NCBI GenBank assembly: GCA_943736015.1
Contig: OX031069.1
Location: forward strand, 25,921,235-25,985,234
Direction: 5' to 3'
Length of the DNA stretch: 64,000 bases
From: Tridacna crocea
Lineage: Eukaryota > Mollusca > Bivalvia > Cardiida > Cardiidae
A program made the position numbers and the translations under genes. Below the pieces are notes generated by a model. That model ran no database searches. It saw only the letters and a program-made list of their open reading frames with translations, and was not told where the DNA came from. Positions 55,442-63,430 of this stretch are shown here, in pieces. Within the stretch, counting starts at the first letter, position 1. Every line of letters starts with the position of its first letter.

Positions 55442-55669
55442 TTAACTCTTCCCAAACGACAAACTTTTGGACTAGATCAAATTGAAAGGATTTTACAGAA
55501 GACCATTCAACTCTTGCTTAAAGATGATTTCTGTCTATGATAGGGTAGAAAACATTGCGGGAAATGGAGAAAATGCTGGTTACCAGCATTTTCTCCTTTT
55601 CCAACAATGTTTTCAAAAGGCTTCTATTCCAGACCTGTAAAAACCAGGGACTGTTTGGGAAAGGATTAA
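55442..55669 (-). mobile_element. THP element, CCCAAACGA subtype
   Basis: TTAA at both ends. The L arm carries AGATGATTTCTGTCTATGAT as in 32517. The hairpin has one change per arm. Confidence 0.88.
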
Positions 55670-55779
55670 AAGTTAACTCCCAGTGAGTCTTCAAGATGAG
55701 CGTGCATATATTAATCTTTGGTTACCCAATATCTCATAACAGACAACAATATTGTGTGATTCTAATAGCAGAATTCCCC

Positions 55780-55913
55780 TTGTGAAGGCTGCAAAACATT
55801 TTAAGAAAAGGAGAAAATACTGGTTACCAGCTGCTATTCACTTTTACTCAGAATGTTTTCAGAAGCCTTCCTCCATATGGTTGTCAAAATTTGTAATTGT
55901 GTGGTGAAGATAT
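55780..55913 (-). mobile_element. THP element, degraded
   Basis: AAAGGAGAAAATACTGGTTA is followed by a decayed right arm and S arm. Confidence 0.6.
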
Positions 55914-55914
55914 T

Positions 55915-56044
55915 ACAGAATAGAAAACTTTGTTGGAAAAGGAGAAAATGCTGGTTACCAATGTTTTCTCCTTTGCCCACAATGTTTTCAAAAGCTTTAG
56001 CTGTAGGGGTCAATAAAAGATGGAATTGTTTGGTTGAACCTTAA
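55915..56044 (-). mobile_element. THP element, L arm truncated
   Basis: Starts GAATAGAAAACTTTG. The hairpin has ACCAATGTTTTCTCC on the right. It ends at the TTAA shared with the next copy. Confidence 0.7.
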
Positions 56045-56270
56045 CCCTTTACCCCATAATGCATTTCTATGGTATCTCTAATTGACCCTAAATAACAGCA
56101 AGGATGAAGCCGTTTCTTATTGTGTATATGACACCTTTTGATAGCATAGAAAACATTGTGGTGAAAGGTGAAATTGCTCGTCACTAGCAATTTCACCTTT
56201 TGCCACAATGTTTTCCAAAGGCTCCTACAAGCAATGCGTAGAAATGAGTATCTATGGAGTTAAGGGTTAA
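56041..56270 (+). mobile_element. THP subfamily B, complete, with paired arm changes
   Basis: The ends are standard (TTAACCCTTTACC, AAGGGTTAA) but the arms are a different sequence (GGTATCTCTAATTGACCC on the left). The hairpin reads GGTGAAATTGCT / AGCAATTTCACC, with two substitutions from consensus mirrored in both arms. Confidence 0.88.
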
Positions 56271-56553
56271 AGTAAAAGGCTCTTGCAGGGGGATGAGTGG
56301 TTTTGTATTGATGTTTGCATTTTCTTCCCTTTTCTGTCAATATTGGTTACATAGAATACCTATATATCAACCCGAAACTCTTCCTGTTCGTCAATGCTGT
56401 CATCACATCATCCGTAATAGTGAAAAATAGGACAGGAAATGAGCATTGTTTTACTGTGTAAGATTGCAAAAGTTGCAAATGTTTGCTCCCCCCCTCTCTG
56501 CCAGTGTAGTTATTAATGACCTGCTTTCCCTTTCTATCCATTCTCGCTCAGCT
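56271..56553. other. Intron spacer
   Basis: Nothing recognised. Confidence 0.4.
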
Positions 56554-56845
56554 GCCGAGCCCTGGTAGCTCAGTCTGTAGCTTGCAGGACTTAAAAACAG
56601 GGGTCGTGGGTTAGATCCCAGGCTACAAGCCCTGGCCTGACAAATTTCTCTCCGAGGATTGATGATATTCACTGCGCCAGAATTCATTCCACTCCCACCA
56701 CTGACCATTTTTTTGGACAATGATTAATGATCATGTGGGAAAGCAGCCAGTGGCTTGAACAGAAGATTAGTTAGAGTACTGGTAAAAGAGATTCCAGGAA
56801 AGTATGGATAGGTGCAATAGTCGCTGAAATAAGGTTGAAAGACCA
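56554..56845 (+). mobile_element. tRNA-derived SINE, second family, copy 2
   Basis: Head CCTGGTAGCTCAGTCTGTAG, B-box region GTGGGTTAGATCCCAGG, body CTCTCCGAGGATTGATGATA and GAAAGCAGCCAGTGGCTTG, matching 33471-33784. The AATC tail is lost. Confidence 0.8.
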
Positions 56846-56940
56846 TGTAACCAATCTAACTTGGCTGTTTTCAAAGATTGTCATAGCACCTTTGTTGTTG
56901 TAACTGTGTTGTCAAGGTGTAAAATTTTTTATATTTTGTG

Positions 56941-57203
56941 CCTCCCCGTGTGACTCAGTGGTGAGCGTGTTGGACTAATGACCAGGTCGTTGTAAGTTCA
57001 ATACCTGGTTGTGGCGAACTTTCTTTCAGGCGTATTTTTGCCTCTCACCTCTGAAACATGTGAGAAAAGTAGTCGGTGGGTTTGGAAAGATAGTTGTGTT
57101 GGTACTGGTGTGAGAAAGCCAGGAAATACATGTGGGTCACCATCCACCATGATATGACCTAAGCTGTTAAAGTGGCATTAAACCCCAAATACAACCAACC
57201 AAC
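56941..57203 (+). mobile_element. tRNA-derived SINE, CCAA-tailed family, copy 2
   Basis: A box TGACTCAGTGGTGAGCG and B box GTAAGTTCAATACC, body GGCGAACTTTCTTTC and ATGATATGACCTAAGC, tail ACAACCAACCAAC. Closest to the copy at 2531. Confidence 0.82.
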
Positions 57204-57429
57204 TTTGATATTTTGTAGTACTTCTGTCATAATTACTGAAGATATTTTACTTTATACTTGGACTATTCAGTACAAATCAAATGGGGAAGCAATACAACAG
57301 GAGCAGGTAACAACAATAATATTTTTGACACAGTTATGCCCCATTTTTGACTTAAAATTTTAACTGAAAATCAAACTATCCCTAAAAGTGACCGAATCCA
57401 AGCCATGGCATCAGTATGTGGTGGTCATG

Positions 57430-57668
57430 TTAACCCATTACCACACAATCCCTACTTTTGATGCCCCTGAGAAAGAAGCCTTTAGAAAACAATAGAAAAC
57501 ATTGTGGGAAAAGGAGAAAATCCTGGTAACCAGCATTTTCTCCTTTTCCCACAATGTTTTCTACCCTTCACAAAACGAATTTCAAATTTTTAGTCACTTT
57601 TATTTTGTCATCTGCAAATGCTTTCGATTTGGACAACCCTAAAATATTGTCGTTTGGTAATGGGTTAA
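57430..57668 (+). mobile_element. THP element with short duplication beside hairpin
   Basis: TTAA at both ends. TAGAAAACAATAGAAAACATT shows a 9 bp tandem duplication at the foot of the hairpin, and AAAATCCTGG in the left arm breaks one pair. Confidence 0.9.
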
Positions 57669-57833
57669 CATACATCCAAAACCTGTCAGGCACAAAGGGA
57701 CCATCTGGAAATTCTGCTCATCAATTAAATGAAAACCACTCAAAGATTGTACGGGTCAGTTTAAGTTGATAGTTCAAAAATTATTGTATAGGTAAAATGA
57801 TCACTTTTCATACAGAAAATATCATAAAAGCAA

Positions 57834-57895
57834 AAAAGTGTCAACCCTGGTCAGCCTGCGCACTATGCGCAGTCTGACCAGGGTTGACACTTTTT
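57834..57895. repeat. Long-stem palindrome, CAACCCTGGTCAG
   Basis: A 30 bp stem with one mismatch: AAAAAGTGTCAACCCTGGTC pairs with GACCAGGGTTGACACTTTTT, and CTGCGCA / TGCGCAG closes the loop. A decayed relative may be at 61645-61720 (GACCGAGGTCAGCATG). Confidence 0.82.
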
Positions 57896-58214
57896 GGAGT
57901 TCCGAGAGGGATAGGTGCAATAGCAGCCAAGATACATCTGAAACACTATTAGAAATGGCATAACAAACAAACAAACAAACAAACAATAGGTTTTTGTGAG
58001 AATTCAACAAATGTCATCAATATCAATTTGCTTCTCAAGTGTCAGGTAAAGATAGGTTTGAACTGAAAATGCTATTTTTGGAATCCGTCTAACATTGCCA
58101 GTAGTGAAAGTTTTATGACTTCAACACCTATGTAGAACATGCAATTTCTTTTCCCTGACATCTTTTCAAAAAAACAGGAGACTTCATTCATAGATATTCT
58201 CTGAATCCTATTTA

Positions 58215-58325
58215 TCAACCCTTTACCAAGCAATACCTGGTTTTCAGGACTTTTGGAAGAATGGCTTTCGAAAACATAATGGGAAAAGGAGGAAATGCCG
58301 GTAACCAGCATTTTCTCCATTAGGG
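58215..58325 (+). mobile_element. THP element, right end truncated
   Basis: S arm (CCCTTTACCAAGCAATACC) and hairpin (GAGGAAATGCCGGTAACC) stop at CTCCATTAGGGG. Confidence 0.75.
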
Positions 58326-58440
58326 GATTAGTAAAATATTAATTGGAATGTGAATTTTGACTCTCAAAAGGGGAAAAGCAGAAAATCATGGTAACCAGTA
58401 TTTCCTGCTTTTCAATCATTCTGATGGAAAATCCCCTTAT
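58326..58440. mobile_element. Diverged THP-like hairpin with changed stem
   Basis: GAAAAGCAGAAAATCATGGT pairs with ACCAGTATTTCCTGCTTTTC. The GCAG/CTGC pair replaces the usual GGAG/CTCC in both arms. Its own outer words GGGGATTAG and AATCCCC are inverted, and neither S nor L arm is present. Confidence 0.65.
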
Positions 58441-58517
58441 TTGAATTATGAATTGTCTGTAATGAGATAATTGATCATCTTGGATTCATTTGTGCTGACT
58501 TAACTGTAGGCTATTTT

Positions 58518-58656
58518 CAACCTGTTACCATACAGTTCGGAGTTTATACAACCCAGAGGAAGAATCCTTTCGAAAGTTCTGTGGGAAAATGAAGAAAATA
58601 CAAATGTATTGGGAATCACCATTTTCTCTTGTACCATGATATTTGCTGCCTATTAA
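58518..58656 (+). mobile_element. THP element, degraded
   Basis: S arm CCTGTTACCATACAGTTC, a decayed hairpin, no L arm. It ends at the TTAA shared with the next copy. Confidence 0.6.
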
Positions 58657-58880
58657 CTCTTTATCACACGAAAATTTTTTAGGCTGGTCCAAATTCAAAG
58701 CATTTGCAGACAACAAAATGAATGTGCCTGAAAAATTGAAATTTGGTTTGTGAAGGGTAGAAAACATTGTGGGAAAAGGAGAAAATGCTGGTTACCATCA
58801 TTTATCCTTTTCCTTCAATGTTTTCTAAAGGCCTCTTTCTCAGGTTTGTCAAAAGTAGGGATTGTGTGGTAATGTGTTAA
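58653..58880 (-). mobile_element. THP element
   Basis: TTAA at both ends. The right hairpin arm is decayed (CATCATTTATCCTTTTCCTTC) against a consensus left arm. Confidence 0.87.
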
Positions 58881-59017
58881 AGCTCATTATTTAGACCAAC
58901 CAGAAATTACATGTATTTCACTTTCTAAATTTAGAATGGAATTTAGAATTCTATTCGGAATAGTTTGTGATCACATATCCTAACCTAATATTTGTTTCCA
59001 TTCTTTATTATTTTCAG

Positions 59018-59146
59018 GATTTCATTGAGATGTTCATTCACCATATCGCTACTATTTCCTTGTTAAGTTTTTCATATGTCGCCAATTTCACCCGAGTGGG
59101 AACTTTAGTCCTCTGCATACATGACTGTGCTGATATCTGGGTTGAG
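59018..59146 (+). CDS. CERS: Ceramide synthase exon: Lag1p catalytic motif
   Basis: A 129-base phase 0/0 exon with acceptor TTATTTTCAG and donor GTGAGT. It encodes 43 residues that include FIHHIATISLLSFSY and RVGTLVLCIHDCADIW. The adjacent His pair and the HDxxD pair of Asp residues are the invariant residues of the Lag1 motif required for acyltransferase activity, so the enzyme looks catalytically intact. This is the strongest single piece of evidence for the family assignment. Confidence 0.97.
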
Positions 59147-59196
59147 GTGAGTATTTTTGTTGTTTCTCATTGTATCCTAGATGTAATCAAATTTGT

Positions 59197-59424
59197 TTAA
59201 CCCTTTGCAAAACGATTCCATGTTTCAAGGACCTTTCAAAGAGGCCTGTTGAAAACATTGCAGAAAAAAGGAGAAAATGCTTGTAACCAGCATTTTCTCC
59301 TTTTCCTACAATGTTTTCTACCCTTTACATAACAAATTTCAAATTTTCATTCACTGTTATTTTGTCGTTGGCAAATGCTTTCAATTTGGACAAACCTAAA
59401 ATTGTGTCGTTTGGTAATGATTTA
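59197..59424 (+). mobile_element. THP element in the 405 bp CerS intron
   Basis: Starts 50 bases after the 59146 exon end. Hairpin GAAAACATTGCAGAAAAAAGG on the left. The right end has decayed to TTTAGG. It makes up more than half of this short intron. Confidence 0.87.
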
Positions 59425-59474
59425 GGTGAAAATAGGTAGAAAACAGCAACAAATACTATAAAAAGATCAATTAA

Positions 59475-59532
59475 TCCAACCAATTAATCCAACCAACCAA
59501 CCAACCACCCAACCAACCAACCAACCAACCAA
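59475..59532 (+). repeat. CCAA microsatellite before exon 59552
   Basis: CCAACCAACCAACCAACC-type run of about 55 bases ending about 20 bases before the exon's acceptor AG, followed directly by the T-rich tract. Confidence 0.9.
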
Positions 59533-59551
59533 TTTTTTTTTCTGTTTTCAG

Positions 59552-59658
59552 GGAGCAAAAATAGCAAAATATCTAAAGTGGGACAGACTCTGTGATGTAT
59601 TGTTTGCAATATTTGGTATTAGTTGGTTGGTAACCAGATTGATCTGTTATCCAGCTAA
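59552..59658 (+). CDS. CERS: Ceramide synthase exon: TLC membrane helix after Lag1 motif
   Basis: A 107-base exon that starts in phase 0 with GGA GCA AAA after acceptor TGTTTTCAG. It ends with two bases of a Lys codon before donor GTAAGT. It encodes GAKIAKYLKWDRLCD followed by the hydrophobic VLFAIFGISWLVTRLI and CYPAK. This corresponds to the E(A/S)AKMxxYxxxxxxC region and following helix of CerS proteins. Only 405 bases separate it from the previous exon. A CCAA-type microsatellite ends about 20 bases before its acceptor. Confidence 0.95.
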
Positions 59659-59709
59659 GTAAGTATATGTCTTTGTTTTAACACTTCACCACACTGCCCT
59701 GTGTATTTC

Positions 59710-59933
59710 ACCCTTTACCACACAACAAAATTTCAGACATGCAAGAATTGAAAGTGTTTACAGATGACAGTTCTCATTGTGGCTCATATCAAATGATTTT
59801 TCTTTGATAGGGTAGAAAAAATTATTGGAAAAGGCGATGCTGGTAACCAGCATTTTCTCCTTTTCCCACAATGTCTTCAAAAGCTTTCTCTTTCAGGGTC
59901 GTTAAAAGTCATCATTGTGTGGTAAAGGGTTAA
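59710..59933 (-). mobile_element. THP element, L' subtype, left hairpin arm shortened
   Basis: TTGGAAAAGGCGATGCTGG lacks AGAAA in the left arm. The right arm is consensus. TTAA at the right end. An orphan S-arm scrap (TTAACACTTCACCACACTGC) is at 59679. Confidence 0.82.
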
Positions 59934-59939
59934 AATCCT

Positions 59940-60070
59940 TAGAAAGAAAGTTTATGAAAACTTGAAAAATGGAGAAAATGTTGGTCACCAACCTTGTCTC
60001 TTTTTCCATAAATGCTTTCTAGTTTCTACCCTTCCAATCACAAAACACATTATTGGAATAAAATTGTCTT
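59940..60070 (+). mobile_element. THP element, degraded
   Basis: GGAGAAAATGTTGGTCACCAA is recognisable. The arms are decayed. Confidence 0.55.
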
Positions 60071-60079
60071 CAATTAAGA

Positions 60080-60272
60080 AAATCCAGACTTTTAGCAATC
60101 TTGAGTCAAATGTAGCCTTTACAAAACATTCTGTGTAAAGGAGAAAATGCTGATAAACAGCATTTTCTCATTCTCCTTCAATGATTTCTAACCTTTCACA
60201 GACAGATCCCATCATTCAGGTCACATTAGAAATGATGTCTCTGCAAATATGTTCAATTTAGACAGGTCTAAG
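60080..60272 (+). mobile_element. THP element, degraded
   Basis: Hairpin AAAGGAGAAAATGCTGATAA with GCATTTTCTCATTCTCC. L-arm words TCTCTGCAAATATG. TTAA ends lost. Confidence 0.65.
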
Positions 60273-60371
60273 TACAACTGTAATTAAGTACCACTGTCAG
60301 AAAGTATCATTGTTTGAAAATTATTTGTTGCATATCTGTTTCCTATAATTTATGATCCATGATACAGTAAG

Positions 60372-60610
60372 ACAAACCTTTACCACACATCAAAATTTTA
60401 GACCAGTCCGAATTGAAAGCATTTGCAAGTGACAGTTTCAATGTCGTTCATTGTGGCTCATATTAAATGGTTTTTCTTTGATAGGGTTAAAAACATTGTG
60501 GGAAAAGGAGAAAATGCTGGTAACCAGCATTTTCTCCATTTCCCAAAATGTTTTCAAAAGCTTTCACTTTCATGGGCCTTAAAAGTCGTCATTGTGTGGT
60601 AAAGGGTTAA
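60372..60610 (-). mobile_element. THP element, L' subtype, complete hairpin
   Basis: The left end has decayed (AAACCTTTACC). The palindrome is near consensus (CTCCATTTCCC in the right arm). It ends GGTAAAGGGTTAA. Confidence 0.88.
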
Positions 60611-60672
60611 TGCATCTCAATTATGCTTATAAAAAGCAACACATCACATAATTATGGAACCATAAAGTTCAT

Positions 60673-60910
60673 TATACCCCCGCAAAATGAATCTTTTTGG
60701 CGGTTTCCTGGAATCAGCCTATCTGTGCGTCTGTCCATCCATGCGTCCATCTGTGTGTCCGTCCATGTGTCTGTCTGTGAACAAAATACTAGTAATTTTG
60801 TGTCGTGAACTTCTCCTACTGTTTTTGTGGTATTTGTCGAAGACAATACCACTATGAGTTCAAGATTGAATTTTGATAACCATGTATCTTATTTTGTGCA
60901 AAGCCGAAGG
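60673..60910 (+). mobile_element. Helentron-like head fragment, ATACCCCCGCAAAATG
   Basis: TATACCCCCGCAAAATGAATC, a TCCATCCATGCGTCC run and GTGAACTTCTCCTACTG are typical of an array-element head. It ends at the 0.65 kb repeat with AAGCCGAAGG, with no array and no CTCTTGTT. Confidence 0.65.
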
Positions 60911-61415
60911 AAATAAACCCAGTTAAACTCATTCTTTCTCAGACAAATGAGTTTTTTGGTGGCACACAGATATGTAATTTGAAATGGCATTTTAAAATAC
61001 ATTGGGCAAGGCCATTGATCGTTGTTATATTTATTCATGAATGAAACTAGCTTCTCTCGCTCATACCGTTTTATTGGCGCAATGATACAAATTTGCCTAT
61101 TGACCCTGGGCTTTTTCGTTCCAAAACCAATTCGATCCATGGCTTGTTCGTCCTATGATTTCGCATTACTCCATTTGATTGCTCATGAATATTTATAGAT
61201 CGAAGTAATTGATTGTGATGTTGGAAATTAAATGTAAAAGGATAAAGATATTTCAAAATTATAGTTTTAAGGTACATGAGTACTCTCCCTTCAACTGAAA
61301 AGGTATTCACTAAGCCAATATATGAACAATATGTCTCTTTTTCTTTCAAACTATTGATTCCATGCAATGGGTTTCCTTGGCAAATACCACTTCCGCGTTC
61401 TCAACACTTTGATTC
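60911..61415 (-). repeat. 0.65 kb dispersed repeat, copy 2 (reverse)
   Basis: Reverse complement of 28815-29475 with small indels. Its edge AATAAACCCAGTTAAACTC abuts an array-element head just as in the other copy. Confidence 0.78.
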
Positions 61416-61768
61416 GTCAATTGTATTGAACCTTTACACATATACTGAGTATATATTAAAGATTTGCAAGACGCAATTTTCAAGTATCAACTCTTCCTGG
61501 TTGAGGAATTGCCTCTCCTTGAACTTGACACTTTTTTCTGCCGAAGCGCAGGTTTTAAGTCTCATTCAATGACAGCTTAGTTTTGTCAAACAAGTGAATG
61601 AGTCATGAGGTAGAATGGGTCCTTTTATGAAAAATGGACCATCTGCAAAAAGTTTTGACCGAGGTCAGCATGCCCAGATTGCATAGACTGACGCGAGTCA
61701 ATACTTTTTGCGGAGGCATTACACCCCCTTTCACAGATCATGGGTTATTTATGTTATATATTTTTCAG
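61416..61768. other. Intron spacer upstream of last visible exon
   Basis: 61645-61720 carries mirrored GACCGAGGTCAGCATG...CATAGACTGACGCGAGTC words, a decayed palindrome. Otherwise unassigned. Confidence 0.4.
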
Positions 61769-61928
61769 AATATTGTATACCACATGGTATGAAAGCAGTG
61801 AGATTATTGGCTACTTTCCTTCCCTGTATTTCTTTAATGGATGGCTATGTTTACTTCTTGTTCTCCACGTCTATTGGTTTTCACTGATCGTCCGTGTTGC
61901 ATATGGAGCCCTTACCAAATCGTCAGAG
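61769..61928 (+). CDS. CERS: Ceramide synthase exon: last loop and final membrane helices
   Basis: A 160-base exon with acceptor ATTTTTCAG and donor GTGAGT. Its first base completes the split Lys codon. It encodes 53 residues: ILYTTWYESSEIIGYFP, then SLYFFNGWLCLLLVLHVYW and FSLIVRVAYGALTKSSE. The stretch after ESSEIIG lies in the loop between the last two helices, reported to influence acyl-chain-length choice in mammalian CerS enzymes. It ends in phase 0. A further exon with the acidic, phosphorylatable tail (DxRSD type in vertebrates) is expected but was not recognised before base 64000. Confidence 0.95.
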
Positions 61929-62035
61929 GTGAGTGAATGTTCTCTGGTTTATCATATGTGTTGGACTGAATCAAAATATTGATACTTAACTGCTTACGAA
62001 AACAAACCCATGTCTTCGTGACCTTTAACACAGAC

Positions 62036-62092
62036 ATGAGGGCTGATTGACCGAAGTTGTCGATGTGCTATAAAACAGCATTCATTAATTCC
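62036..62092 (+). repeat. 3' fragment of the dimeric SINE-like repeat
   Basis: GACCGAAGTTGTCGATGTGC and AAAACAGCATTCATTAATTC match the 3' end at about 45670-45716. Confidence 0.6.
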
Positions 62093-62151
62093 CCATGACC
62101 AAAATGGAAAAATGCTGTTGAAAACAGTGATGCGAAGGAAATAAATGCTGT

Positions 62152-62369
62152 TTAACCCTTTACCACATGACAAATTTCTAGACTCTACCAACTTTGAACC
62201 AACTTCAAAGAATCGCAGACTACAGTTTCATTTGGCATAAATGATGGTTTTTTTCCTTTGACGGTAGAAAAAAATGTGGTAACCAGCATTTTCTCCTTTT
62301 CCCACAATGTTTTCAAAAGTCTTCTTCCTCAGAGTTGTTCAAAGTCAGCATTGTGTGGTAAAGGGTTAA
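62152..62369 (-). mobile_element. THP element, L' subtype, left hairpin arm deleted
   Basis: AGAAAAAAATGTGGTAACCAGC joins the foot of the hairpin to the loop. The right arm is consensus. TTAA at both ends. Confidence 0.87.
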
Positions 62370-62882
62370 CCAATATCAGGACTGTGATTTTTCTTGCTTT
62401 CAGAGGATTTCAGGCCTCTGAAGCCAGAGTTTGAAATAGTTCTAGCCCAAAAGGAGTTGCTCCAGAATGCTGTATTTGCTGATGTTTGTTGTGTGGGTGG
62501 TTGACATTGCAAAGATTTGCAGGATAACCTTTACAAATTTGTTTGTTACATGATATTAACCAACAGGTTAGAGGTCATAAATCTGAATTTGGATAGGCCT
62601 AAAATTTTGTCACTTGTTCAGGGCTAATCCAAGGTGGCCCAACTTCAGTAACTTTTTGTCATCGTTGCTGTTAAGGATCAGACTCTATGGATCAACAACA
62701 TCTTCTGAAATGTGAATTTTCTTGCTCAGGCAGCCCAAAAATTGAAACTTTTTGCAGCTTTTACCTTACACACAGGATATAGAAGGCTTTTGAAAACATT
62801 GTGGGAAACTGAATATGTTGTTGATAATTATTGCTTCCAAAATGAAAGAGTTACAAATTTTGTTCTCAGGTAAGTAATTACG
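62370..62882. other. Spacer with THP scraps
   Basis: An L-arm end (TTTGGATAGGCCTAAAATTT) at 62588-62607 and a hairpin foot (GGCTTTTGAAAACATTGTGG) at 62787-62806. No convincing CerS exon. Confidence 0.5.
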
Positions 62883-63141
62883 CCAGGCTGGGTAGCTCGG
62901 TGGTAAGGGTATTTGACTTATGATCTAGAAGTTGTGTGTTCAATATTGGGTTCTGGTGAACTTTCTTTTGGGTGATTTTTCGCCTCTTGTCTTTGATGCA
63001 CGTGAAGAAGTTAATGGTTTTGGAAAAGAAAGTTGTGTCGGTACTGGTATGAGAAACCCAGGAAACATGGGTGTGTCAACGACCGCCATGATATAACCTA
63101 AGCTGTTAAAATGGCTTTGAACTCCAATACAAACCAATTCA
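62883..63141 (+). mobile_element. tRNA-derived SINE, CCAA-tailed family, copy 3
   Basis: A box GGGTAGCTCGGTGGTAAGG, weak B box GTTGTGTGTTCAATATTG, body GGTGAACTTTCTTTTGGG and CATGATATAACCTAAGC, tail ATACAAACCAATTC. The most diverged of the three clear copies. Confidence 0.75.
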
Positions 63142-63202
63142 AGTCATTTGGCTGAAAACTGCTATGTCATATATTCATTATATGTCAGAAAATTGGTGTT
63201 TC

Positions 63203-63430
63203 AGCTCTTCAACAGATGGCAAGATTATAGACCAGACCAAATTGAAAACATTTGCAGACTACATATTATATTCAGCTCAAATAATGGCATTTGTCTTTTA
63301 TAGGATAGGAAATATTGTGACAATAGGAGAAAATGCTGGTTACCAGAATTTCTTATTTTTCAACTTCTATGTTTCAAAAAAAAAAAAATCCTCAGGTTCA
63401 TTATAAACCTTTATTGCTTGGTAAAGATTG
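63203..63430 (-). mobile_element. THP element, diverged
   Basis: L arm GACCAGACCAAATTGAAAAC, hairpin GGAGAAAATGCTGGTTACC with a decayed right arm, S arm GCTTGGTAAAG. TTAA ends lost. Confidence 0.7.

Larger units (their letters stand above)
40210..61928 (+). other. CERS: Ceramide synthase gene, internal exons (partial gene)
   Basis: Seven exons joined in frame encode 235 contiguous residues of a ceramide synthase. This is the ER multi-pass enzyme that N-acylates sphinganine or sphingosine with fatty acyl-CoA to make (dihydro)ceramide. In order the exons give the end of a Hox-like domain (RWFRLRRNQ), a membrane segment, a KPWLW motif, the SQFxDVKRKDF stretch, the Lag1/TLC catalytic motif with HH and HDxxD, and the last membrane helices. 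All introns are GT-AG and all phases agree (2, 0, 0, 0, 0, 2, 0 at the exon ends). Intron lengths are about 6.2, 6.1, 1.1, 5.0, 0.4 and 2.1 kb and are mostly transposon. SQF, RVGTLVLC and ESSEIIG resemble CerS5/6 more than CerS2, which is inference from remembered family features. N-terminal exons and the acidic tail exon are missing, so the gene extends beyond what is shown. Confidence 0.95.

Noticed and set aside
56560-56640. Functional tRNA genes at SINE heads (also 2531, 33471, 56941, 62883)
   Set aside because: A and B boxes exist but no closed acceptor stem or full cloverleaf follows, and each is attached to a repeated body and tail.
62402-62419. Terminal CerS exon after TTCTTGCTTTCAG giving five residues then stop
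   Set aside because: The acceptor looks good and phase fits, but the tail would lack the acidic C-terminus typical of the family. A chance AG is likelier, with the true last exon beyond 64000. Transcripts would decide.
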